DNA of 47,485 nt from Desulfosporosinus sp. (GTDB lineage: Bacteria > Bacillota > Desulfitobacteriia > Desulfitobacteriales > Desulfitobacteriaceae), in NCBI GenBank assembly GCA_031292095.1, contig JARLHU010000098.1, forward strand, positions 1 to 47,485. Direction: 5' to 3'. Below are positions 1 through 6,975 of this stretch, in pieces (the first letter of the stretch is position 1; each line of letters begins with the position of its first letter). The notes under the pieces are model-generated. The model saw only the letters and a program-made list of their open reading frames with translations, was not told the origin of the DNA and searched no databases. The translations under genes and the position numbers were made by a program.

Positions 1-139
1 CAGAACTCTGGACATAGCCTCTTTGAGAAAAAAATTTATCACCATTAATTATTTCACCAAATTCAGTAAACAAGCGGCTTGAGAGCATCAATTCGTGGTG
101 ACAGAAAAATTTCATTATGTACCCATGTCCAGAGTTCTG
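1..139. repeat. 15-bp perfect inverted repeat at window edge
   Basis: Bases 1-15 (cagaactctggacat) are the exact reverse complement of 125-139, and weaker pairing continues inwards for about 28 bases on each side, so the segment could fold into a long imperfect hairpin. It could be the end of a small non-autonomous element or the trace of a rearrangement. The bases from 140 to about 349 show no convincing gene. A 37-codon frame at 273-383 starting with TTG has no good ribosome site and was not accepted. Confidence 0.5.
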
Positions 140-349
140 AATTTGGATAGAGAAGATGCATTCTCGAGATACCTTGAAAAAGAAGGTGATCTTTATCGTG
201 TCTGACAGACCCTGTGACGACAGTATGGTTAGAATTTAAGATTGAAATTAACACGTTTGTGAGAGGTAAAATTTGACCAATTCTAAAAGGCTTCTCGATG
301 AAGTTGTTGATACAAATGGTTGTTGCGAGGGTGACTTCGCCATTTCTGA

Positions 350-658
350 AGGAGGCAAGGAGATGGCTTACCTCAGAAGATAGTTATTAACTGGGATCGT
401 GTAGAGGACAGGAACAGTTACCCTTTTAACGTTCCTGCTATTTCTCACTTGGAAAGTTTAGAAATAGATCAAGATGTGATTTTCATTGCTGGCGAAAATG
501 GAACAGGTAAGTCAACGTTCCTTGAGGCTCTAGCCTCTAAATGTGGCTTTACTGCCGGAGGAGGTGGAAGAGCTGTCGATTTAAGTCATTCTGATGGCCA
601 GTTTGACATTGGCTTCCAGGAATGTTTTTGCATAATTCGAAATATTTTTTGTTTATGA
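350..658 (+). pseudogene. Truncated COG3910-type AAA ATPase remnant
   Basis: The open frame reads like the N-terminus of small predicted ATPases of the COG3910 type: a YPFNVPAI segment, then a Walker A motif (GENGTGKST), a LEALA helix and a GFTAGGGGR segment. After about residue 80 the similarity stops and the frame ends at 658. The Walker B, signature and C-terminal half expected of a protein of roughly 240 residues are absent. No good start is visible: the only ATG nearby (363) is in another frame, and the TTG at 449 lies inside the conserved part. This is best read as a decayed gene. The family call comes from motif memory and is fairly safe for an ABC/SMC-like P-loop ATPase. Confidence 0.6.
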
Positions 659-768
659 ACAGGAAAATAGCGGATTTTAGCGAATTATATAAAGAAAGGC
701 GAGTGACTGTATTAAAATGTGCAGTAACTTGAAAGGTCAATACTAGTAAAACTAATAAGGAGATTACT

Positions 769-1494
769 ATGGAGAGGATTGCCGTAATATCAGATATTCA
801 TGGAAATTTGCCTGCCTTAGAAGCTGTATTACAAGATATTAAGAATAGAAATATTGCGAGGATATTTTGTCTAGGGGACTTAGCGGGAAAAGGTCCCAGT
901 TCAGTTGAGGTAGTAGATAAAATTAAAGAATCTTGTGAAGTAGTTATTAAAGGTAATTGGGATTATTATATGACAGAACAAGAGGGCAATGAGGCTGTAA
1001 CCTGGCACCAGAAAAATCTCGGGGTGGAGAGACTAAAGTATCTCAAAGATCTGCCAATTTACAAAGAATTTTATATCAGCGGGAATCTACTCAGACTATG
1101 TCATGCTTCGCCCAATGATCTTTTCCATAGAGTTTATATTTCGACTGAACAAAGTAAGCGAATGAAATTGTTTGAAGCCACGCCAACTCTTAATCTTGAA
1201 GCAGACGTGGTAGGGTATGGAGATATCCATGGCGCTTATATAGATAATATTAGGGGAAAGATTATTTTTAATGTTGGAAGTGTGGGCAATCCCCTGGATA
1301 TGACCCTAGCGTCATATGGGATTATCGAAGGGAAAGTGGATGATAAAAATAAACGACCACTTGCGATATCTCTTGTTAGAGTACCTTATGACATAGACTT
1401 AGCGGTTGATCAAGCCGAAGTAACAGATATGCCAGAGAAACAAGAATATATTAATGAATTGAAGACTGCAATATATAGAGGACGCAAAGTCTAA
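769..1494 (+). CDS. Metallophosphoesterase family protein (YfcE/calcineurin-like)
   Basis: This 241-residue cytosolic protein has the full set of calcineurin-like metallophosphoesterase motifs. They are SDIHGN (D9, H11), GDLAGKGP (D37), GNWD (N63), a metal-binding His in LCHASP (H112) and GDIHGAY (H154), so it should bind two metal ions and hydrolyse a phosphoester. The overall plan is that of the YfcE/MJ0936-like branch, whose members act on small phosphodiesters or phosphomonoesters; the natural substrate cannot be told from sequence. An AAGGAG ribosome site sits about 8 bases before the ATG. It stands alone between the ATPase remnant and the ferredoxin gene. Confidence 0.85.
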   Translation: MERIAVISDIHGNLPALEAVLQDIKNRNIARIFCLGDLAGKGPSSVEVVDKIKESCEVVIKGNWDYYMTEQEGNEAVTWHQKNLGVERLKYLKDLPIYKEFYISGNLLRLCHASPNDLFHRVYISTEQSKRMKLFEATPTLNLEADVVGYGDIHGAYIDNIRGKIIFNVGSVGNPLDMTLASYGIIEGKVDDKNKRPLAISLVRVPYDIDLAVDQAEVTDMPEKQEYINELKTAIYRGRKV

Positions 1495-1641
1495 ACAGTG
1501 GGAGTATTTAAATTATTTTCTGTATTTTATAGTAAAAACAGGTATTTTAGGGTACAATAGCAGTGCGCAGAGATACCGAAATCTGGATATACAAGGTAAC
1601 AATGCGGAACTAAATAATGTGGTTAGATAGGAGGATACATT

Positions 1642-1830
1642 ATGATTGCTGAAGTAAACAAAGAAGAGTGTATTGGGTGTGAATCATGCCCAGAATTCTG
1701 TCCTGAGGTTTTTAAGATGGAGTCTGACGGGTTGGCAGTGGCTTATACGAATCCAGTTCCTCCGGAGTTTGAGGCATCAGCCAAAGAAGCTGCTGAGGGC
1801 TGCCCAGCACACTGTATTTCGATTGAATAA
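1642..1830 (+). CDS. Small [4Fe-4S] ferredoxin
   Basis: This 62-residue electron carrier has C10-x2-C13-x2-C16 near the N-terminus and C54-Pro near the C-terminus, the ligand pattern of a single-cluster [4Fe-4S] ferredoxin. C20 and C58 are extra. In Desulfovibrio-type ferredoxins comparable extra cysteines form a disulfide or support a second cluster form, so a similar role is possible. A strong AGGAGG precedes the ATG and a strong hairpin follows the stop, so it is probably a single-gene transcript. A possible -10 (TACAAT, about 1553) lies upstream, but its -35 is poor. The redox partner cannot be inferred from the neighbours. Confidence 0.9.
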   Translation: MIAEVNKEECIGCESCPEFCPEVFKMESDGLAVAYTNPVPPEFEASAKEAAEGCPAHCISIE

Positions 1831-1851
1831 TTATGAATTGAAAAGCTAAAA

Positions 1852-1894
1852 AGACAGGAAAAAGCGGATGATAAACATCCGCTTTTTCCTGTCT
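1852..1894. terminator. Strong hairpin, terminator after ferredoxin
   Basis: A perfect 19-bp stem (1852-1870 with 1876-1894) closes a 5-base loop. It lies 21 bases after the ferredoxin stop and faces the end of the minus-strand aminotransferase gene, so it may work in both directions. The stem arms carry an A-run and a T-run, but the T-tract after the stem is short. Confidence 0.75.
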
Positions 1895-2013
1895 CTTTAG
1901 TACTATCAGAAAGTATAAACTTGCGTTATATACTTTCTATGCATAAGTCCAACTAGGTTGCCGCCTTCGCCAGAGGCTTGGCGCCAGCCAAGTTTTCTTT
2001 ACTTCAATGAGAA

Positions 2014-3318
2014 TTATTCACTCGTTTTGCCGGATAAGTCAAGGATACCTTGATATATGAGGTCGAAAAGCTCTTTGAGTTCCTGTTCCTCGACACACGA
2101 GAAGGCAATGCGCACATCGCTTTCCCCAAGTGCAATAACTCCGACACCATATTTTTGAAGCAGGTGAATGCGCAAAGCTTCTGCCTTCACTCCTTTGAGT
2201 TTAATACACATGAAATATCCTGAATTAAACGGATAGTAGTCCCAGGCATTGCTATATTCTCCGTTATCGAGTAGCTGTTTAACCTTACAAGCACGTTTCT
2301 TTAATATTTCAAATTTTTCTTGTTTCTGGGCTTGGAAATCCGTCGATTTAAGGGCATTTAGTACAAAAGTCTGTGCTGGATGAGAAGCACTGGAAATTGT
2401 ACCTCGGATAATACCTAAGGTCTTTTTTTCCAAGGCATCTAACACTGCGGGATTCTCACACCCGTAGGTAATAAATCCTATCCGAAAACCCCACAGATAG
2501 TCTTCCTTCGTAGCACCATCAATTTTGATCGCTAATATTCTGGGATGAATATTGGCGATCCGAGCAAAGAGGGATTCTCTGATGGAGTTCTCATAAAATA
2601 ACCCAAAATAGGCATCATCAGTTACGACAACCAGGTTCATTCCTTGTTGGGCGACTTCCTTTAGCGCCTCAACGATTTCTGCAGCTTCTAGTTCAGTGGG
2701 TGTATACCCTGTCGGGTTATTTGGAAAATTAAGTAGCAGAATTGCCTTACCTTGGTTTTTCTTAGAAAGTAAGGTTTCTTTCATACCTGCCGTATTAAAG
2801 GTTCCCTGCTCAGTATAGAAAGGAAATGTGATGCTTTTAGCACCTCTACGAACCCCAAAGATCAGGTTATAGTTACCCCATAATTTGTCTGGTAAAACTA
2901 AAGAGTCATTTTCGTTCAAAAATAGATCGGCAACAATACTTAAGCCATGAGTTAAGGCGCTGGTAACGATGGGATTGCTGAAAGATTTCTCTGTTAAAGA
3001 AGGACTTTCGTTGATCATTTTCTCTCGCCAGAGTTGTCTCAGCTCAGGTTTTCCGGCAGGGGGAGCATAGGGGTAAAGGTCTTTAGGATCGTAGTTGGCT
3101 AAGGTTTCTTGGATTAGCGGGATGAACATCGGTTGATTTTGTTCAGTCGCGATTCCTATCGTCGCATTAAAGCGATGTGCCTGCAGCTTAGCCTCCGCAG
3201 TTTGAGTTAGGATCCCCTTGGGAAAATACAGATTTTTTCCGAGTTCAGACAATAATTCATAGACATGGAGATTTTCTTGTTGTATCTGACGATTTAAGTC
3301 TTGAGCAAGTTCGTTCAT
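2014..3318 (-). CDS. PLP-dependent class I/II aminotransferase
   Basis: This 434-residue fold-type I aminotransferase carries LLNFPNNPTGYTPTE, the DDAYFGLF region with the Asp that contacts the PLP pyridine nitrogen, and a GATKEDYLWGFR segment whose Lys (about residue 271) is the likely Schiff-base lysine. The RIAFS segment near the C-terminus holds the Arg that binds the substrate carboxylate. The N-terminal 50 residues are an extra helical stretch compared with AspC. An AGGGAG ribosome site precedes the ATG. It is monocistronic here; the amino donor and keto-acid partner are unknown. The neighbourhood gives no pathway clue. Confidence 0.85.
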   Translation of the reverse strand: MNELAQDLNRQIQQENLHVYELLSELGKNLYFPKGILTQTAEAKLQAHRFNATIGIATEQNQPMFIPLIQETLANYDPKDLYPYAPPAGKPELRQLWREKMINESPSLTEKSFSNPIVTSALTHGLSIVADLFLNENDSLVLPDKLWGNYNLIFGVRRGAKSITFPFYTEQGTFNTAGMKETLLSKKNQGKAILLLNFPNNPTGYTPTELEAAEIVEALKEVAQQGMNLVVVTDDAYFGLFYENSIRESLFARIANIHPRILAIKIDGATKEDYLWGFRIGFITYGCENPAVLDALEKKTLGIIRGTISSASHPAQTFVLNALKSTDFQAQKQEKFEILKKRACKVKQLLDNGEYSNAWDYYPFNSGYFMCIKLKGVKAEALRIHLLQKYGVGVIALGESDVRIAFSCVEEQELKELFDLIYQGILDLSGKTSE

Positions 3319-3826
3319 TAATTGTTCTCCCTTTCTTAATCCAACCTAGTCTCTAAGTAGTCAACTTTAGAATTTAAATAGTAATAGATTATGTTAATAA
3401 TGTATGAAATACAGTTCACTTAATCTAATAAAATTTCAATTTTAGCTTCTCAAAATAGCCAAGTAACTAGATTCTACACTAAAATGAATATTTCCTCTAC
3501 TCTTATTGATATAGATTCGAAAGATCTAAGCTTAAGGAGTAAAATGGCTTTGTAGGGGATATTTGCCATAATATAAAGCGAGTATTGGTATACCGATTTG
3601 TTATAGACTCAACACTTACACAGTGCTAATCTTTAATTAAGGTTTTTCCGATGGGTGCGTTATAGGCCAACTATGGGTTAAATCAGGAGGATAAATATGC
3701 CTGACTTTGCGATCAGATAAATGTAAGAGGAGCGAGTTACTAAGACAAGAATGAGCAAGAAAAAGGTCCGTTTATTCACAGTATAACCTTGTAAAGGTAC
3801 TTGATTATAACGCGAAAAATAAATTT
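3319..3826. other. AT-rich intergenic region
   Basis: About 500 bases without a supported gene. Near 3690 a strong ribosome site (AGGAGG) precedes an ATG, but that frame is only seven codons (MPDFAIR) and could at most be a leader peptide. A ggtatacc palindrome lies near 3590. No riboswitch consensus was recognised. Confidence 0.4.
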
Positions 3827-3860
3827 CCAAATCAAAGTTATCGAGATAACTTTGATTTGG
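3827..3860. repeat. 15-bp perfect inverted repeat (hairpin)
   Basis: Bases 3827-3841 (ccaaatcaaagttat) pair perfectly with 3846-3860 around a 4-base loop (cgag). It sits exactly where the sigma-factor fragment begins, so it could be a terminator-like hairpin without a T-tract or the footprint of an insertion or deletion. Confidence 0.7.
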
Positions 3861-4060
3861 AAAGACATTACGAAACTAATCAAGATAAGGTTAGATTAGA
3901 ATTGCTTATCCAAAATAATATTATACAAGTCCAAAAAATTGCGTCATTATATTTCAATTACTTGGGTAACACACATACCTTTGCAGATTTAGTTTTAGAA
4001 GGTGTTCTAGGATTAATTAAAGCAATAGGGCAGTTTGATTCCTCGGCTTATGTACTTTGA
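3857..4060 (+). pseudogene. Sigma-70 family factor fragment (region 2 start)
   Basis: The 67-residue frame contains a helix followed by DLVLEGVLGLIKAIGQFDSS, the start of sigma-70 region 2 (compare DLVQEG-x-GL-x-KA-x-x-KFD). The frame then ends, so the -10 recognition helix and regions 3 and 4 are missing. The only in-frame start is a TTG inside a perfect hairpin with no ribosome site; the frame stays open upstream to about 3755 without a better start. The 3' end overlaps the end of the minus-strand DUF202 gene by 13 bases. It is best read as a decayed sigma factor cut off by rearrangement. A functional mini-protein is less likely. Confidence 0.55.
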
Positions 4061-4458
4061 ATCAAATAAATTACAAGGAAGATTCCGATTGCGAGGACAG
4101 AGCTGGTAAGCAATATATTGAGTAGTGAAGAAGTATGATAGGTATCCTCGTTTATTTGTCTTTCAACCTGCTTGTATTTGATAAAGGCAAGCACACTTAT
4201 TAATGAACCGAGACCTACAAGCAGGATTCCAGCGATTGCAGAATATCCATGTGAGGGTGGTAATGAAGTTTGGATATTTGATTGTCCCAAAACGTAGGTC
4301 ACTTGTTTTATGAACAATGCGAACCTCTCCACCACAAAACCGAATGCCATTATTCCTATGCTTGTTCTAATCCAGGCAAGAAATGTCCTTTCATTTGCCA
4401 TGTGAACACGGCGATCACCAACTTTGACAGGTTTCTGATCTTCAGTCATTTCTGGCAT
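4048..4458 (-). CDS. DUF202 (YidH-like) membrane protein
   Basis: This 136-residue inner-membrane protein has three predicted transmembrane helices. The DUF202 hallmark VHMANERTFLAWIRTSIG lies in its N-terminal third, followed by hydrophobic segments around IMAFGFVV, IAGILLVGLGSLISVLAF and LLNILLTSSVLAIGIFLVIYL. The start was placed at the ATG at 4458 because an AAGGAGG site lies 9 bases upstream; a longer frame to 4527 has no ribosome site. The function of DUF202 proteins is poorly known, although fusions to other membrane domains suggest a transport or signalling role. It is a single gene, convergent with the sigma fragment. Confidence 0.8.
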   Translation of the reverse strand: MPEMTEDQKPVKVGDRRVHMANERTFLAWIRTSIGIMAFGFVVERFALFIKQVTYVLGQSNIQTSLPPSHGYSAIAGILLVGLGSLISVLAFIKYKQVERQINEDTYHTSSLLNILLTSSVLAIGIFLVIYLIQST

Positions 4459-4566
4459 ACAGCGAACCCTCCTTAATGAGATTTTATCAATGGAAAGAGC
4501 AATAGTCAAAAAATAATATCTGTGCATTTATCTTATTGGTAAACTATTAAAAGGAGTTGAAAGTAA

Positions 4567-4671
4567 ATGGTATTGAGTGTCATCGCCATTATTGGAATTA
4601 ACGCTGTTTTAGTAATTCTTTTTCTAAAGTATAGTCATCTATCCTACTTTAAAAGATCGAGAGAAGGATAG
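4567..4671 (+). CDS. Small single-span membrane peptide (34 aa)
   Basis: A 34-codon gene starts at an ATG with a strong AAGGAG site 10 bases upstream. The product begins with a hydrophobic segment (VLSVIAIIGINAVLVILFL) followed by a basic tail (KRSRE), giving one membrane span with the positive end predicted to face the cytosol. A hairpin follows 19 bases after the stop. It is divergent from the DUF202 gene (109 bases apart) and convergent with the symporter genes. No family was recognised. The ribosome site, the membrane profile and the terminator together support it as a real small protein. Confidence 0.55.
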   Translation: MVLSVIAIIGINAVLVILFLKYSHLSYFKRSREG

Positions 4672-4690
4672 ATAAAGACATGCCAACAAA

Positions 4691-4719
4691 GAGAGAGGCC
4701 ACATATCGCGGCCTCTCTC
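4691..4719. terminator. Bidirectional terminator hairpin
   Basis: gagagaggcc (4691-4700) pairs with ggcctctctc (4710-4719) around a 9-base loop. It lies between the convergent 34-aa gene and the first symporter gene. A near-copy at 6877-6914 follows the second symporter, so the hairpin was copied with the duplicated transport gene. Confidence 0.7.
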
Positions 4720-4777
4720 ATCCTTAGTTAGAGATACCATAGGGGTAATGGAGCCTACCGGACTTGTCTAAACAGTG

Positions 4778-6724
4778 TTAATATACAACTCCAGAGACTG
4801 CTTTAATATCACTACTTTTCTGAGTGAATAATGAGATAACAATTAAAGTGATAAAGCTTAAGGGGACACATACAAGTGCTGGATTACTAAAGGCAAAGGG
4901 AGCAGTGACACCTACTAGGTGGTAAACATTTGTGTAGCAGTCCTGTGAAAACAATATTATCACTAAAGAGGTTACTAAACCTACCACAATTGACCCAGTC
5001 ACTCCGGCAGCAGTCGTTTTATTCCAGAAGAGGATCATAATAATTGCGGGAAAGTTAGCTGCAGCTGCGACAGCAAAGGCCCAGCCTACCAGAGCAGCGA
5101 CATTCATATTTTTGAAGACAATGCCTAATATCATGGCGATAACTCCTACCACGATCGCGGTAACTTTCCCGGCAAAAACCTTTCGCTTGGCGTTCATTTT
5201 CATATCGAAAAACCTATCCATCAAATCATGAGCGATAGCCCCAGAAGCAGCTACGATTAGACCGCTGACAGTGCCAAGTACGGTGGAAAATGCGATAGCA
5301 GAAATCATAGCGAAAATTGCGATACCGATTGATTTTGCCAATAACGGTGCTGCCATATTGTCGTTGGTAAGATCAAGAACACCACCAGTCATAGCTCCTA
5401 AGCCCAAGTAGAGGGTAAGAATATAGAAGAAGGATATGGCAGCAATGGCAACAAGGGTAGATTTCCTAGCAGCCGAAGGGCTCGGAACAGTATAATAACG
5501 AATAAGAATATGAGGCAAGGACACTGTACCTAAAAACAACGCAAGCATTAAGGATACAAAATTAAACCTGTCAGCTGATGTTGCACCTTGTGCAGGATCA
5601 ACCTTAAACTTAAGGCCAGGGCTTAAGATATCCTTACCAGACATAGGAATTTGATAATAAACTGTTATCAGATCGGCGCCATCCTGAATTGTTTCATGAC
5701 CCCAACGCACTACTACGCCATTACTGATCTTTGTTACTAGGGAAAAAGGATTCAAAGAACCCGTTGATATAGCAGTGTTTCCAGTAGCTTTTTGCCCGTC
5801 GATCTCACTCATTGTACCAACCTGAAAGAACTTGTTATTTGCTTTTGGCTCTCCATTGTAAAGCGTGGATCCATTAGCAAGCTGGGTGATTATTTCCGTT
5901 TCCTCTAAGATATTCTTTGGTACATTGAGGGTCCATATGCTCTCAACATTATCTTTAGAGAGCTTTACATAACTCCTAGTCTCCGATTTAATGATAGTTA
6001 TGACTTTATAGGAAGGATCATCAATGGTTACCATAGTATCACTTAGACTGGTGACCTTTAATTCCTTAAGACTATGATTCGCGACGTCCGCTTTTTTCGG
6101 TGAAGTTGACAGCCCGCGTGAAAATACTAGGAATACCAAGATTAACGAAAATATAATTAACAAAGCTCCTTTGAAGAATTGGACATAGGTGGTTGATGAC
6201 ATGCCTGCAGTTGCCACGATCGCAATAACAATAAATCCAACGATTATAACCCCTGCTTCAAAAGGCAACCCGAGCAAAGGAGTTACCAATGTTCCCGCCC
6301 CAACCATTTGAGGTATCAAATAGACCAATGAAACAGTAAGGGTGCTCACTGCCCCCATAAGCCTTATTCCTTTAGAATTGAATTTGCGATCAAGTGCATC
6401 GGTAAAGGTATATCTTCCAAGCTTGTTCATTGGTTCCGCTACAATAAACAAGGCAACCATCCATCCGGCGAGAAAACCAATAGCATATAAGAAGCCATCA
6501 AATCCATAAGTAGCTATCATTCCGCAGATGCCAAGAAACGATGCAGCAGAAAGATAATCACCGGCAAAGGCAATACCGTTGATTGACCAGTGAATTGATC
6601 GTCCGGCTGCATAGTAATCGCTTGCTGATCTTGTTTTGCGAGCAAAATGAAACGATATGGAGAGAACGGATATAATAAAACAAATGAGAATGGCGATAGC
6701 ACCTGGTGAGGCAGAATAATTCAT
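4778..6724 (-). CDS. ActP-like sodium:solute symporter, downstream paralog
   Basis: This 648-residue polytopic membrane protein belongs to the solute:sodium symporter family, closest in plan to acetate permease ActP (GDYLSAASFLGICGMIA near the N-terminus, ALFLGTVSLPHILIRYYTVP in the middle). Family members move acetate or related monocarboxylates with Na+ or H+. It is about 100 residues longer than ActP because of a hydrophilic insert at roughly residues 205-375, between membrane spans and rich in polar beta-type sequence. It is a close copy of the gene at 6976-8922, and a DUF485 remnant lies just upstream. The ribosome site is AAAGGAGG. With its own terminator at 4691-4719, it may be read with the upstream copy or separately; no clear promoter was found in the spacer. 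Confidence 0.88.
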   Translation of the reverse strand: MNYSASPGAIAILICFIISVLSISFHFARKTRSASDYYAAGRSIHWSINGIAFAGDYLSAASFLGICGMIATYGFDGFLYAIGFLAGWMVALFIVAEPMNKLGRYTFTDALDRKFNSKGIRLMGAVSTLTVSLVYLIPQMVGAGTLVTPLLGLPFEAGVIIVGFIVIAIVATAGMSSTTYVQFFKGALLIIFSLILVFLVFSRGLSTSPKKADVANHSLKELKVTSLSDTMVTIDDPSYKVITIIKSETRSYVKLSKDNVESIWTLNVPKNILEETEIITQLANGSTLYNGEPKANNKFFQVGTMSEIDGQKATGNTAISTGSLNPFSLVTKISNGVVVRWGHETIQDGADLITVYYQIPMSGKDILSPGLKFKVDPAQGATSADRFNFVSLMLALFLGTVSLPHILIRYYTVPSPSAARKSTLVAIAAISFFYILTLYLGLGAMTGGVLDLTNDNMAAPLLAKSIGIAIFAMISAIAFSTVLGTVSGLIVAASGAIAHDLMDRFFDMKMNAKRKVFAGKVTAIVVGVIAMILGIVFKNMNVAALVGWAFAVAAAANFPAIIMILFWNKTTAAGVTGSIVVGLVTSLVIILFSQDCYTNVYHLVGVTAPFAFSNPALVCVPLSFITLIVISLFTQKSSDIKAVSGVVY

Positions 6725-6773
6725 CCCTTAAACCTCCTTTCAAATTAATGAGTACATAAATTAACGGTTACCA

Positions 6774-6852
6774 CTAACCACAATTAATTTTTCGTGCGCT
6801 GGTACAAATATGGTTGTAAACAATGGCTAAAATAAGTGCAAAACAATGAGTG
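6774..6852 (-). pseudogene. 3' remnant of a DUF485 gene
   Basis: Read on the minus strand, this spacer encodes FALILAIVYNHICTSARK and then a stop. It matches the C-terminus of the intact DUF485 protein at 8975-9247 (LALVLAIIYNHICTSAEK). The match extends a few more codons upstream only with a one-base shift and then ends at the terminator hairpin of the neighbouring symporter. This is the leftover of a second DUF485 gene that once preceded the downstream symporter. It cannot make a working protein. Confidence 0.8.
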
Positions 6853-6876
6853 AGTATATCATTGAAGGATTCATTG

Positions 6877-6914
6877 GGAAGAGAGAGGCCGCATTAATGC
6901 AACCTCTCTCTTCC
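6877..6914 (-). terminator. Terminator of the upstream symporter
   Basis: A 12-bp perfect stem (ggaagagagagg with cctctctcttcc) encloses a 14-base loop that itself holds the palindrome gcattaatgc. It follows the stop of the symporter gene at 6976 on the minus strand by about 60 bases and resembles the hairpin at 4691-4719. Confidence 0.7.
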
Positions 6915-6975
6915 TTACTATTGGCACCGTTTCGGGGAGGGGTGTCAACGTGACCTGTGTAATAACTAAGCATAG

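Noticed and set aside
63..254. Minus-strand frame of 63 codons at the window start
   Set aside because: It overlaps the inverted repeat, has no ribosome site and shows no recognisable protein features.
273..383. Plus-strand 36-codon frame from TTG before the ATPase remnant
   Set aside because: No ribosome site and no similarity known to me; its end overlaps the better-supported ATPase frame.
3697..3720. Seven-codon frame (MPDFAIR) with a strong ribosome site
   Set aside because: Too short to support as a gene; noted only as a possible leader peptide in the intergenic entry.
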